Positions 18,111 through 25,952 of a DNA stretch of 64,000 nucleotides are shown here, in pieces. Each line of letters opens with the position of its first letter. Within the stretch, counting starts at the first letter, position 1. A model generated the notes under the pieces. That model was given only the letters and a program-made list of their open reading frames with translations, was not told where the DNA came from and did no database searches. Both the position numbers and the translations under genes were made by a program. This stretch comes from Salipaludibacillus daqingensis. Its GTDB lineage: Bacteria > Bacillota > Bacilli > Bacillales > Salisediminibacteriaceae. The DNA lies in NCBI RefSeq assembly GCF_029891575.1, contig NZ_JARZHF010000001.1, positions 310,001 through 374,000 on the forward strand, read 5' to 3'.

Positions 18111-18136
18111 TACTTGCACACCCTTTTCATTATTCT

Positions 18137-18188
18137 TATACCCTACTAGGTATATAAATACTATAAGGGGTATACAAAAAAGAATCAA
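18137..18188 (-). promoter_or_regulatory. Promoter and palindromic CsoR/CstR-like operator of the permease-OsmC unit
   Basis: TATACC-N6-GGTATA is a perfect inverted repeat at 18137-18154, and a second half-site TATACCCC lies at 18167-18174 on the minus strand. A promoter TTGATT (18183-18188), 17 bases, TATAGT (18160-18165) is interleaved, so a bound repressor would block it. The sequence resembles the operators of CsoR-family copper or persulfide sensors. No such regulator gene is in the window. Confidence 0.5.
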
Positions 18189-18210
18189 CAATTTTTATAT
18201 TTCATCACAA

Positions 18211-18238
18211 AATGGTCACAATTAACATTGTGACCATT
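18211..18238 (-). terminator. Perfect 12-bp inverted repeat, possible terminator
   Basis: AATGGTCACAAT and ATTGTGACCATT are separated by TAAC. On the minus strand it is followed by TTGTG, a poor T-run. It lies between the 80-residue hypothetical gene and the permease promoter, so it could end transcription of the former or bind a protein. Confidence 0.4.
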
Positions 18239-18379
18239 CTAAAATAAGTTATTGATAGGTAATCCCTCAGTCATATTTAGGATACTGTAACGAGAATTGT
18301 TTATAAAACTCATAGTTTAATCATTATCTTAAGACTGCCAGTTGTCACCACTTCTTTTTATTACTATGTAATGGTCAAT

Positions 18380-18417
18380 TAGATCAAAAACCTTCTTTAA
18401 CCTAGGTTTTTGATCTA
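18380..18417 (-). repeat. Inverted repeat overlapping the end of the 80-residue gene
   Basis: AGATCAAAAACCT (18381-18392 region) is repeated inverted as AGGTTTTTGATCT (18404-18416 region). The right arm contains the last codons and stop of the gene. No T-run follows, so it looks more like an mRNA 3'-end stabiliser than a classic terminator. Confidence 0.45.
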
Positions 18418-18644
18418 AAGGGAATGACTTTTGCTGGTGGCTGTTTTATATATTCCACATAATATTGATACCCTGCTTTTTTTCTTTTTTCAAATGTACT
18501 CTTCGTTATTGGTCTTTTCCGACCCCATTGAAGAGAAGTTGGATCATCCCATGACGACGACGTTATCATTTCCTGCTTATAAAAATAACAGTTTCCTGAT
18601 AAATATGTTTCGCAAAAATACCGAACGGTAAGTTTCGTATGCAT
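18402..18644 (-). CDS. Small basic protein of unknown function
   Basis: An 80-residue protein, MHTKLTVRYFCETYLSGNCYF at the start, rich in Lys, Arg, Tyr and Trp (WGRKRPITKSTFEKRKKAGYQYY). I do not recognise it. The ATG follows GGAGGTG with good spacing, and the reading is uninterrupted, which supports a real gene. The last codons lie in an inverted repeat that may form the mRNA end. It is divergent from the c-di-AMP-binding protein gene. Confidence 0.6.
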   Translation of the reverse strand: MHTKLTVRYFCETYLSGNCYFYKQEMITSSSWDDPTSLQWGRKRPITKSTFEKRKKAGYQYYVEYIKQPPAKVIPFRSKT

Positions 18645-18735
18645 TGTAACACCTCCATTTTTCAGTATGGCAATTCTTTCGTAAAATTAAACGATAAACA
18701 TACACATATCAGCAGAAAAAAACATAGATAAACAA

Positions 18736-18784
18736 TGTAAGCGTTTGCAATAAATTTGACATTTTCAAAAACTATCGCTAACAT
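18736..18784 (+). promoter_or_regulatory. Promoter and cre-like site of the CBS-protein gene
   Basis: TTGACA (18756-18761) and TAACAT (18779-18784) are 17 bases apart. TGTAAGCGTTTGCA at 18736-18749 matches the catabolite-responsive consensus with one mismatch and sits just upstream of -35. Confidence 0.45.
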
Positions 18785-18823
18785 TATAGGAGGGAATATT
18801 AAATGGTTTGAAAGGTCATCGCT

Positions 18824-19330
18824 GTGGAATATAAAGGTGAGAGCTCAAATCTTAAAAAGAAAGTGTGCATGATTATGCCTAATTTACAAGATAACGATGT
18901 TTTAAATCGCTCTACAACGTCATTTTTAATCCCTGCCGAGCAAGTTGCTCATGTTCAACCAGATAATAATCTTGAACACGCATTACTCGTTTTAGTCAAG
19001 TCAGGTTATACCGCTATTCCCGTACTTGATACGGCATACAAACTACAAGGATTAATTAGCAAAGCTCAAATCCTTGATTCTATTCTTGGTATTGAACGAA
19101 TTGAGCCAGAAAAGCTTGGTCAATGGACTGTACAAGAAGTCATGACGTCAGATATTGCTGGTGTTTATGATGAAACACCGTTTGAAAAAGTACTATCTTT
19201 ATCTATCAACCATCCCTTTATTTGTGTTCAGAATAAACAAGGAGCATTCATGGGTATTATTCCTCGAAGTAAAATATTAGCTTACCTTAATGGGTATTTT
19301 CACGAACAGCGAAAACATATGCGTTCTTAA
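18824..19330 (+). CDS. cbpB: Cyclic-di-AMP-binding CBS protein (DarB/CbpB, YkuL-like)
   Basis: Two CBS domains in about 168 residues. The run VAHVQPDNNLEHALLVLVKSG is very close to B. subtilis DarB (YkuL) and Listeria CbpB, which bind c-di-AMP and, when free, stimulate the (p)ppGpp synthetase and pyruvate carboxylase. TAIPVLD and GLISKAQIL mark the first CBS, MTSDIAGVYD and FMGIIPRSKIL the second. The N-terminus is unsettled: the written start is GTG at 18824; an internal ATG at 18869 would give a length closer to the relatives; and the best ribosome site (AGGAGGG at 18790-18796) leads to an out-of-frame ATG followed at once by a stop. A terminator follows the gene. Confidence 0.85.
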   Translation: MEYKGESSNLKKKVCMIMPNLQDNDVLNRSTTSFLIPAEQVAHVQPDNNLEHALLVLVKSGYTAIPVLDTAYKLQGLISKAQILDSILGIERIEPEKLGQWTVQEVMTSDIAGVYDETPFEKVLSLSINHPFICVQNKQGAFMGIIPRSKILAYLNGYFHEQRKHMRS

Positions 19331-19343
19331 GGATGCAACACGT

Positions 19344-19373
19344 AACTGAGTGTTTTTATAGCACTCAGTTTTT
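19344..19373 (+). terminator. Terminator of cbpB
   Basis: AACTGAGTG and CACTCAGTT pair perfectly around a nine-base loop and run into TTTTT, 14 bases past the stop. Confidence 0.85.
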
Positions 19374-19400
19374 AAATTGAATTAGCAGTTTAATCAATAG

Positions 19401-19541
19401 TCAACGATAATTTTCACCATAGTCTGCCTTGTTATTTCTTCGAAGAGAGTAATTCATGTAACGATGCATAAACCACTCCCCTGCAATGATTAATCCCTAA
19501 TAAAATAGAAGATTTGCAAAAATATCAGACAATATATTCAT
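19401..19541 (-). pseudogene. Small membrane-protein gene interrupted by an in-frame amber codon
   Basis: On the minus strand a ribosome site AAGGATGAGG precedes ATG at 19541. The frame reads MNILSDIFANLLFY, then TAG, then continues without loss for 31 codons (GLIIAGEWFMHRYMNY, LRRNNKADYGENYR) to TGA. Read through, it would be a 46-residue protein with one membrane helix and a basic tail. Either it is a miniprotein gene broken by one point mutation or only the 14-residue peptide is made. Not recognised; the coding look is my judgement. Confidence 0.45.
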
Positions 19542-19591
19542 TGTATCCTCATCCTTCTTATTACTACCTTGCTACAAAATGAAAGTTCTAT

Positions 19592-19642
19592 GCCCTCCTT
19601 CTGACATTTATTGCGCTTTATGATACAGTTAAATCGTATCAT
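19592..19642 (+). promoter_or_regulatory. namA promoter region with a palindrome
   Basis: CTGACA and TACAGT are 17 bases apart upstream of namA. ATGATAC (19620-19626) and GTATCAT (19636-19642) form a perfect inverted repeat with nine bases between, overlapping the -10 region, as a repressor operator would. Confidence 0.4.
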
Positions 19643-19672
19643 GTAAAATGATAGAATAAGGAGTCGGTAACA

Positions 19673-20689
19673 ATGAAGTCAAAACTATTTACCCCATACA
19701 CCGTGAAAAATGTAACAATAAAAAACCGAATTACAATGTCACCTATGTGCATGTATTCTTCTGAAAATGAAGATGGAAAAGTCACAGATTGGCATCTCAC
19801 CCATTATATAAGTCGAGCAGTAGGACAAGTCGGTTTAATCATGCTTGAAGCAACTACTGTAACAAGACAAGGGCAAATTTCTCCTCACGACCTAGGAATT
19901 TGGAGTGATGAGCACGTATCAGGATTATCGAAATTAGTTGCTGGTATAAAGGCTCATGGTTCAACAGCAGCTATTCAGCTTGGCCACGCAGGACGAAAAG
20001 CTATATTCGATGGTGATATCATTGCTCCTTCATCCATCCCGTTTGATGAGTCTACAAAAAAACCAATAGAAATGTCCAAATCTGATATCAAAGAAACGAT
20101 CGATGCGTTTAAACAAGGAGCACGGAGAGCAAAAGAAGCAGGGTTCGATATTATCGAAATCCATGGAGCGCATGGCTATTTGATCAGTCAATTTTTATCT
20201 CCACTTTCAAACAAACGGACAGATACATATGGAGGTTCAAAAGAGAACCGATTAACTTTTTTAATAGAAGTATTGGAATGCGTTAAGGAAGAGTGGAGTG
20301 GTCCTATTTTTGTTCGTATTTCTGCAAATGAATACCATGAGCAAGGCAACCAATTAACTGATTTCATTTACTATTCAAAGGAGATGAAAAAGCGTGGCGT
20401 TGACCTCATTGATTGCAGTTCAGGTGGTGTTGTTCGAACAGCTATAAATGTTTTTCCTGGATACCAACTCAAGTATGCGGAGGCGATTAAAAAGGAAGCG
20501 GACGTTGCCACAGGGGCTGTGGGGATGATCACTTCAGGATTGCAGGCAGAGGAGATTTTGCAAAACAACCGAGCGGACTTAATTTTTGTAGCCAGAGAAT
20601 TGCTTCGCGATCCTTATTGGCCGAGAACCGCTGCCAAAGAGTTAGGGGAGGAAATTGAGCCCCCTAAACAGTATGGTCGCTCCTGGTAA
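19673..20689 (+). CDS. namA: NADPH dehydrogenase, old yellow enzyme family (NamA/YqjM)
   Basis: FMN-dependent ene-reductase that reduces alpha,beta-unsaturated carbonyls, quinones and nitro compounds with NADPH. It has 338 residues, the same as B. subtilis YqjM, with Cys26 and Tyr28 in MSPMCMYSS, the His pair in EIHGAHGYL, and Arg336 in the C-terminal KQYGRSW, which in YqjM reaches into the partner subunit's active site. ATG follows AAGGAG. Own promoter with an operator-like palindrome, and a terminator behind. Its usual role is detoxification of electrophiles. Confidence 0.95.
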   Translation: MKSKLFTPYTVKNVTIKNRITMSPMCMYSSENEDGKVTDWHLTHYISRAVGQVGLIMLEATTVTRQGQISPHDLGIWSDEHVSGLSKLVAGIKAHGSTAAIQLGHAGRKAIFDGDIIAPSSIPFDESTKKPIEMSKSDIKETIDAFKQGARRAKEAGFDIIEIHGAHGYLISQFLSPLSNKRTDTYGGSKENRLTFLIEVLECVKEEWSGPIFVRISANEYHEQGNQLTDFIYYSKEMKKRGVDLIDCSSGGVVRTAINVFPGYQLKYAEAIKKEADVATGAVGMITSGLQAEEILQNNRADLIFVARELLRDPYWPRTAAKELGEEIEPPKQYGRSW

Positions 20690-20721
20690 AAGGTGACCCT
20701 TTACATTTCGGATAACATGAT

Positions 20722-20764
20722 GAACCCGGCATCCAAGCAACTGCTTATTATCCGGGTTCTTTTT
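20722..20764 (+). terminator. Terminator of namA
   Basis: GAACCCGG pairs with CCGGGTTC, followed by TTTTT that runs up to the stop of the convergent gene. Confidence 0.85.
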
Positions 20765-21195
20765 CATTTAAATTTCTTTTTCAGCTGTTTTTTACGATCA
20801 TTAAACATTCCCTTTAAAACAAAATTTGCGAGGAGCGGAGGAACATATGCTTCATATTCCACACGGTCAATCATTTTCGTCTTTTCCTCATTTACCTTTT
20901 TAAATGCATGTACATGTTTCCAAGACTTAAAAGGAAATGGAAGACTCTCCCCTTCGTCTATAAAATAAGCTTGTTCAACAACTTCAGTAATCTTGCCTTT
21001 CCATTGCAATTTAACAACAAAAAAATTTAACTGCAAGTGAACAGACGCACCTTCAAAAACATCCACATCTCCTAAAATATCAATTTTTGGGAATGCCGTG
21101 ATCGCTGCTAAATTTTCGTTCGTTTGAAAAAAAGACCAAACCTCTGAAATAGGTTTAGGTATTTCTGTTTTATAGTAAAATGTATCGTGGAACAT
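20764..21195 (-). CDS. SRPBCC (START-like) superfamily protein
   Basis: A 143-residue protein with the helix-grip fold pattern: MFHDTFYYKTEIPKPISEVWSFF at the start (strand, then helix), alternating strands (ASVHLQLNFFVVKLQWKGKI), and a long C-terminal helix (LANFVLKGMFNDRKKQLKKKF). Such proteins bind hydrophobic ligands. It is often named cell-division inhibitor or coenzyme Q-binding in annotation, without proof. ATG at 21195 follows AAAGGGTG by six bases; a GTG three codons earlier lies inside that ribosome site. Convergent with namA. Confidence 0.72.
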   Translation of the reverse strand: MFHDTFYYKTEIPKPISEVWSFFQTNENLAAITAFPKIDILGDVDVFEGASVHLQLNFFVVKLQWKGKITEVVEQAYFIDEGESLPFPFKSWKHVHAFKKVNEEKTKMIDRVEYEAYVPPLLANFVLKGMFNDRKKQLKKKFK

Positions 21196-21288
21196 ACGGA
21201 TCACCCTTTCCTTCTTTATCCTTCTATCTTAAAATGAAGAGGGCAGATAAACAACAAATTAAGCTTGACCATGTGAGGAGGACGTATT

Positions 21289-22524
21289 ATGAGTTTTCGT
21301 TTTCAAAAAAGAGTTCGAGTAGCACCTGGGGTTCGACTAAACTTTAGTAAACGAGGAATAAGTACATCCGTTGGTCGCCGCGGTGCTTCTGTTACAGCAG
21401 GAAGAAGAGGTTTATACGGAAATACAGGAATTCCAGGTACAGGGTTATCTTACAGATCTAAGATTAACAAAAAAAGCCACTCTTCATCAAAAAAACGCCA
21501 TTCTACTAAATCATCGAAAACCAATGAACAACATCAACCTATTGAAGTATTATGGGATGATTCTCTTCAAGATGTTCGGTTTGAAAAGAGCAATGGCCAA
21601 GCGTTAACAGACCAAGAAGAAAAACAAGTACGTAGACAATATAAAAAACAGCTCATTAAAATTTATGAAGATAAAGCAGCTGAAATTAACGAAAAGACAA
21701 ATCGTTTGTTAGACCTTCATCATCATCTATTTCCACCAATTGATTCTTTGTCTACGAATGCTATTGATTCTATAGAAATGTCGTTAAGAGAGCCCAATAA
21801 ATCTACGATTTTCCAGAACATCTATGAAGAAAAGAAAAAATCCCTATCTATTTTTGAAAAACTAAAATTATTATTTCCAGGCCCACGAAACAAATTTAGC
21901 TCCTCTATCGATAACGAAGCTTTGGCAATATACAATGAACAATTACATGAATACACAGAGGAAAAGAATGCAGTGGAAGAAGAGAAGGAGAACCGTTTGA
22001 CGATGGCAAATAACGTCGCAGAAGGTCAAGTAGAAGCGATGGAAGAATGGGTAGGTCTATTCCTCGATGAATTAGACTTTCCACTGGAAACGGACGTTGA
22101 CTTTCAAGTACGTTCATCAGATGTTGCTTATGTTGACATTGATCTACCTAAATTAGAAGAAGTCCCAATAAAAAAAGCCGAGATTTTAAAGTCTGGCAAA
22201 TTAAAAATACAAGACAAGACTCAACGAGATCACCGGGAGCACTATGCTTTAATGGTTGGCGGAAGTGCCTTGTATTTAGCGAGCTTTTTCTTTCGATTTT
22301 TACCTACTCTTCAAACGATTACTTTATCAGGCTACAATCAAATCGTCGATCCTTCCACTGGCCATGATGAAGATCAATATATTTATAGTTTGATCATTGA
22401 TAAGAAAACACTTTATTCCCTCCATACAGAACGAGTGCATCCAATTGCAGCTTTTGATCAATTTAAACCAAAGATCAACGCTACTAAAACATATATGTTT
22501 AAAGAAATTGTCCCTTACGATTAA
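21289..22524 (+). CDS. DUF4236 domain protein with long C-terminal region
   Basis: A 411-residue protein. Residues 1-58 match the DUF4236 pattern: FRFQKRVRVAPGVRLNFSKRG, then GRRGASVTAGRRGLYGN and TGIPGTGLSYR. The middle is a basic linker followed by a long helical, charged segment (residues 110-260, coiled-coil character). The last 110 residues look like a separate small domain (ALMVGGSALYLASFFFRFLPT). DUF4236 is common in phage-related and bacterial proteins of unknown role. ATG follows GAGGAGG. Its stop overlaps that of the convergent lacI-type gene. Confidence 0.75.
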   Translation: MSFRFQKRVRVAPGVRLNFSKRGISTSVGRRGASVTAGRRGLYGNTGIPGTGLSYRSKINKKSHSSSKKRHSTKSSKTNEQHQPIEVLWDDSLQDVRFEKSNGQALTDQEEKQVRRQYKKQLIKIYEDKAAEINEKTNRLLDLHHHLFPPIDSLSTNAIDSIEMSLREPNKSTIFQNIYEEKKKSLSIFEKLKLLFPGPRNKFSSSIDNEALAIYNEQLHEYTEEKNAVEEEKENRLTMANNVAEGQVEAMEEWVGLFLDELDFPLETDVDFQVRSSDVAYVDIDLPKLEEVPIKKAEILKSGKLKIQDKTQRDHREHYALMVGGSALYLASFFFRFLPTLQTITLSGYNQIVDPSTGHDEDQYIYSLIIDKKTLYSLHTERVHPIAAFDQFKPKINATKTYMFKEIVPYD

Positions 22525-23501
22525 GTCGTTTTTCTTTTCACTAACTCAACGGGGAAAATTGTCGCTTTTGGCACTTTCTCCCCACCTATTTGCTGAATTA
22601 GGAGATCCACTGTTTTTTCGGCCATCTTTTGAATAGGCTGATGGATTGTTGTCAACTCAGGAGTGAAAACAGCACCAATCTTCACATCATCGTAACCAAT
22701 AATTTTCACTTGTTGAGGTACTTGTATATTTAGACGTTGGCATACTTTCAAAACATAAGACGCAATAATATCACTCGTTGCAAAAACTCCATCAATATTT
22801 TCATGTAAGTTAAAGAGGTTTTCAGCTATTTGTTCATACTCCTCAAAATCAAATCCGTTTAAATTTGTTTGAAGAGACGTATGCCATACTTTGTTTTTTG
22901 ACAGTGTTTCAGCAAACCCATCATACCTTTTTTTCGCCAATAGATCTAAATCAACATTCCCTCCAATATATGCGATTTTTTGACAACCTTTTTTTAAAAG
23001 TTCTTCCGCTGCTAACACACCTCCATTGAAATTATCCGAACATATATAAGGAATATTCTCTGATATTTTTCGATCGATCGTAACAAGAGGCTGATGAACA
23101 TTTACATATTCAAGAACATCCATCGTATGACTCCCCATAATAATTCCATCAACTTGACTAGCTCTTAGCATATTTAAATACTCTTCTTCTTTCTTTGGAT
23201 CGAGCTGTGAATTACATACAAGTAGTTTAAATCCTAGACTAAACGCATACGTTTCAATAGCACTCGTCAACTCTCCAAAAAATGGATGAGCTACATTAGG
23301 AATAATAAGACCAATGATATTTGATTGTTTTTTTTGAAGAGACCTTGCTAATTCATTAGGCTGATAGTTTAATTCCTCTATAGCCGATTGTACTTTCTTT
23401 TTCAAATCGTTGCTTAAGTATCCTCTATTATTTAGAACTCTAGACACACTCGTTACAGAAATACCTGCTATTTTTGCTATGTCTTTTATGGTTGCCATCA
23501 T
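22521..23501 (-). CDS. LacI-family transcriptional repressor of sucrose phosphorylase
   Basis: A 326-residue regulator with the LacI helix-turn-helix at the start (TIKDIAKIAGISVTSVSRVLN), the hinge helix with LARSLQKKQSN, and a periplasmic-binding-protein-like sensor (IIGLIIPNVAHPFFGEL). ATG at 23501 follows GGAGGACG; an upstream in-frame stretch lacks a site. It lies downstream of the sucrose phosphorylase gene, separated by a hairpin, and a good LacI-type operator lies upstream of that gene, so it very likely represses it. The inducer is probably sucrose or a derivative. Confidence 0.88.
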   Translation of the reverse strand: MMATIKDIAKIAGISVTSVSRVLNNRGYLSNDLKKKVQSAIEELNYQPNELARSLQKKQSNIIGLIIPNVAHPFFGELTSAIETYAFSLGFKLLVCNSQLDPKKEEEYLNMLRASQVDGIIMGSHTMDVLEYVNVHQPLVTIDRKISENIPYICSDNFNGGVLAAEELLKKGCQKIAYIGGNVDLDLLAKKRYDGFAETLSKNKVWHTSLQTNLNGFDFEEYEQIAENLFNLHENIDGVFATSDIIASYVLKVCQRLNIQVPQQVKIIGYDDVKIGAVFTPELTTIHQPIQKMAEKTVDLLIQQIGGEKVPKATIFPVELVKRKTT

Positions 23502-23566
23502 CAATCGTCCTCCGAGTTTAAATAAATACACTTTACAATAACACAAACAGCCTTTTGATGGTGAAA

Positions 23567-23594
23567 ACGAACCTCCATTTATAGAAGGTTCGTT
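23567..23594 (-). terminator. Hairpin after the sucrose phosphorylase gene
   Basis: AACGAACCT and AGGTTCGTT form a perfect nine-base stem. Only TTT follows on the minus strand, so termination may be partial and allow read-through into the repressor gene. Confidence 0.6.
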
Positions 23595-23604
23595 AAAATT
23601 AAAG

Positions 23605-25059
23605 TTAAATCCCAGCTAATACTTTCTTTGCCCCTGTTTCAGGTTCAATATATGTTACCTCATACTCATGCGTTTTTAGATTTGCTTTTAATGTCGCTTG
23701 GTGCTTGCCGTTCGTTCGAATAATTTCCATGATAGGTGAGTCTGGTTGTTCAATTACTTCAATTTCCCCATCAAATGCAGGAAAATCATTACGAAACTTC
23801 ATTAAATTTGTCAATCGGTCCATCACAGGACGTTTCATATTCTCATCTATTTCTTCTTTTGTATAGTAGTGCCGATTAATGTTCCGTCCTTCTTTCGTTT
23901 CTTCCAGAAGCTCAATGTCATTTTCTCCAGCCAATAGTCCTACATAATAAACTTGCGGGATCCCAGGTGTAAAAAATTGAATAGCTCGAGCAAGCACGTA
24001 AGCATCATCTTTGTTTCCTAATGCAGAGTAATACGTACAGTTCAACTGATAAATATCTAAATTATTGTATTCCATCGTGTTGTAAACTCTTTTTACATTT
24101 GCACCTTTCGTGAACAAATTATCTCTTGTCTCTTCCATTTCTTCATTTGATAGAAGATCAGCGACATCAACGACACCGATGCCATCATGTGTATCAAGAG
24201 TCGTAAACTGTTTCTTTGGGCATATTCTTAGCCAATTTGTTAAACGATCAGAACGACCGCTGTAAAGCGCATGAAGGACGAGCATCGGTAAAGCAAAATC
24301 ATATACCCAATAACCACGTTCTGCTATTTTTAGTTGGATAGAATAGTGTTCATGTATTTCTGGTAGAATTTCCACTCCGTAAGGATCTAAAATAGCTTTG
24401 ATTTCATCAAGCATCTCCCACGTATCAGGTTCAATGAAAAAGCAGTTTGTCCCTGGCTGCTTTGTGGCATAAGCAAATGCATCCAACCGCATGATAGACG
24501 CACCTTTTTTTGATAAATATTCAAGATTTTCTTGAATGAACTTCTTTGTTCGCTCATGATATACGTTTAAATCTATCTGTTCTTCATTAAACGTACACCA
24601 AATCTTTTCAGTTGATCCATCACCGAACGTGACATCAATATAAGGTGCTCTTGGCTTCCTTTTGTAGATTTTATCTACGTCTTCTTGCGTTGGTTCTCCG
24701 TTTGGCCAAAAATTCTTATACTGAATAAAAAGATCCGCGTAATCTGACCCCTCTTTTTTTTGTTTGAAATCCTGAAAATATTCCGAGCTCTGGGAAATGT
24801 GATTAACCATAAAATCAAACATAAGATAAAAGTTATTGGATAAATCTTGGACGTCTCGCCAAGTACCCAAAGGTTTGTCTACTTCTTTGTATGTTTTAGG
24901 GGCAAACCCTCGATCTGCCGATGATGGATAAAATGGTAGTAAGTGAACTCCTCCGATTGTTCCTTTAAAATGTTTCGTAAGAACTTCATTTAACTCTTTT
25001 AAATTTTTCCCCATACTATCTGCATAAGTAATAAGCATGACTTCATTTTTAATGGACAT
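23605..25059 (-). CDS. gtfA: Sucrose phosphorylase (GH13 family)
   Basis: Splits sucrose with phosphate into glucose-1-phosphate and fructose, saving one ATP. It has 484 residues, the length of the GH13_18 enzymes. Visible are the entry motif GGVHLLPFYPSSADRGFAPKTY, the nucleophile Asp in IMRLDAFAY (about residue 195), the acid/base Glu in EILPEIHEH (about residue 236), and the third Asp in LDTHDGIGVVD. ATG follows GGGGAG. No sucrose transporter is adjacent, so uptake must be encoded elsewhere. Regulated by its LacI-type repressor and, from the cre site, by CcpA. Confidence 0.93.
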   Translation of the reverse strand: MSIKNEVMLITYADSMGKNLKELNEVLTKHFKGTIGGVHLLPFYPSSADRGFAPKTYKEVDKPLGTWRDVQDLSNNFYLMFDFMVNHISQSSEYFQDFKQKKEGSDYADLFIQYKNFWPNGEPTQEDVDKIYKRKPRAPYIDVTFGDGSTEKIWCTFNEEQIDLNVYHERTKKFIQENLEYLSKKGASIMRLDAFAYATKQPGTNCFFIEPDTWEMLDEIKAILDPYGVEILPEIHEHYSIQLKIAERGYWVYDFALPMLVLHALYSGRSDRLTNWLRICPKKQFTTLDTHDGIGVVDVADLLSNEEMEETRDNLFTKGANVKRVYNTMEYNNLDIYQLNCTYYSALGNKDDAYVLARAIQFFTPGIPQVYYVGLLAGENDIELLEETKEGRNINRHYYTKEEIDENMKRPVMDRLTNLMKFRNDFPAFDGEIEVIEQPDSPIMEIIRTNGKHQATLKANLKTHEYEVTYIEPETGAKKVLAGI

Positions 25060-25100
25060 GTGACGCTCTCCCCTCGAGTTTTAAGATTATTAATCATTTA

Positions 25101-25114
25101 TGATATCGTTTTCA
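25101..25114 (-). promoter_or_regulatory. Catabolite-responsive element (cre) upstream of sucrose phosphorylase
   Basis: TGATATCGTTTTCA fits the CcpA consensus TGWNANCGNTNWCA at every fixed position and lies 42 bases upstream of the start codon, where CcpA binding would repress. Confidence 0.65.
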
Positions 25115-25147
25115 TACTAATAATTAAATTATAAATCGCTTCTATTA

Positions 25148-25169
25148 ATATGTCAAACGTTTAACATAT
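25148..25169 (-). promoter_or_regulatory. LacI-type operator upstream of sucrose phosphorylase
   Basis: A 22-base near-perfect palindrome centred on CG: ATATGT and ACATAT flank a core AAACGTTT, with only one symmetric pair mismatched. The central CpG is the mark of LacI-family operators. Likely bound by the adjacent repressor. Confidence 0.65.
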
Positions 25170-25202
25170 AATTATTACTTAACGTTTATCTTAAATTTAT
25201 GC

Positions 25203-25238
25203 AAAAAACGTTACAAGACATAAGTCTCATAACGTTTA
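25203..25238 (-). terminator. Terminator of yaaR
   Basis: AAACGTTATGAGAC and GTCTTGTAACGTTT pair with one mismatch and lead into TTTTTT on the minus strand, immediately after the yaaR stop. Confidence 0.8.
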
Positions 25239-25676
25239 TTATGCATAAATATTAACTAGTAATCCGCGTATTTCTCCAACCATGTTAAGAATGTCGAGTC
25301 CTTTTTTTTGTTCTTTAATAACAGCATCTGTTAAATCAAGAAGTTTTCGATCGACCTCACGAACGATCTTATAAACTTTTGTTCTTCCTCGTCGATTAAA
25401 CCCTTTTCGTTCTTCTAAGCTCAAGCCTAATTTTACTGCATCATCCATAAACTCTTTGACTAGTTGTTTATATTTCTTTAGTTCATCAACTGTCCTAGAC
25501 TCAGATAACGTTTTTCCTTGGTCATCTATCTTTTGCATCAGCTGACCTAGACGTTCATATTGTGAATTATCTCGACCCCGCTGCATGATCTCTTGAAAGG
25601 ATACTTTCGCTTCTGTCCCTGTATTTTTTTGGGTTGTTTTATTTATGCTCGCTCGACCTACTCTTTGAACATCCAC
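25239..25676 (-). CDS. YaaR family protein (DUF327)
   Basis: A soluble, helical protein of 145 residues. The family traits are KVSFQEIMQRG near residue 25, then a long helical bundle (ELKKYKQLVKEFMDDAVKLG, then KVYKIVREVDRKLLDL) ending in LLVNIYA. I placed the start at GTG 25676 (MDVQRVGR) because GGGGGG lies six bases ahead; an ATG twelve codons upstream is possible but has a weaker site. YaaR proteins have no established function. Here it follows the flagellin gene behind a terminator, which suggests but does not prove a motility link. Confidence 0.8.
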   Translation of the reverse strand: MDVQRVGRASINKTTQKNTGTEAKVSFQEIMQRGRDNSQYERLGQLMQKIDDQGKTLSESRTVDELKKYKQLVKEFMDDAVKLGLSLEERKGFNRRGRTKVYKIVREVDRKLLDLTDAVIKEQKKGLDILNMVGEIRGLLVNIYA

Positions 25677-25914
25677 CTTATTCCCCCCATTCCGTACAAT
25701 ATCTCTTACCATTATAAAGATATCCCTAGAATATTCATAGAGACGATTGCTTTTTATTTAGTACCTATTTTTACAAGATGATATTGAAAATACCTCTCAC
25801 GTCCTTTTTGACGAGGCGTGAACCCTATGCAAACTCGTTTCCCCCAAGATTGCGCAAGAATCAAAATCAACACTAGTATTAAGAAAATTATTATAAAATC
25901 CACGTATAAAGAAT

Positions 25915-25942
25915 ATGAAAGGCAACCATAGGTGCCTTTCAT
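25915..25942 (-). terminator. Terminator of the flagellin gene
   Basis: ATGAAAGGCA and TGCCTTTCAT form a ten-base stem with a short inner ACC/GGT pairing, ten bases past the flagellin stop. The T-run behind it is imperfect. Confidence 0.7.
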
Positions 25943-25952
25943 CTCGTAATAA

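Noticed and set aside
18380-18417. Classic rho-independent terminator at the end of the 80-residue gene
   Set aside because: The stem is good but no U-run follows; listed as an inverted repeat instead.
25754-25942. A 62-residue minus-strand frame with one hydrophobic segment between hag and yaaR
   Set aside because: Its start codon lies inside the flagellin terminator stem and no ribosome site precedes it, so it is probably chance.
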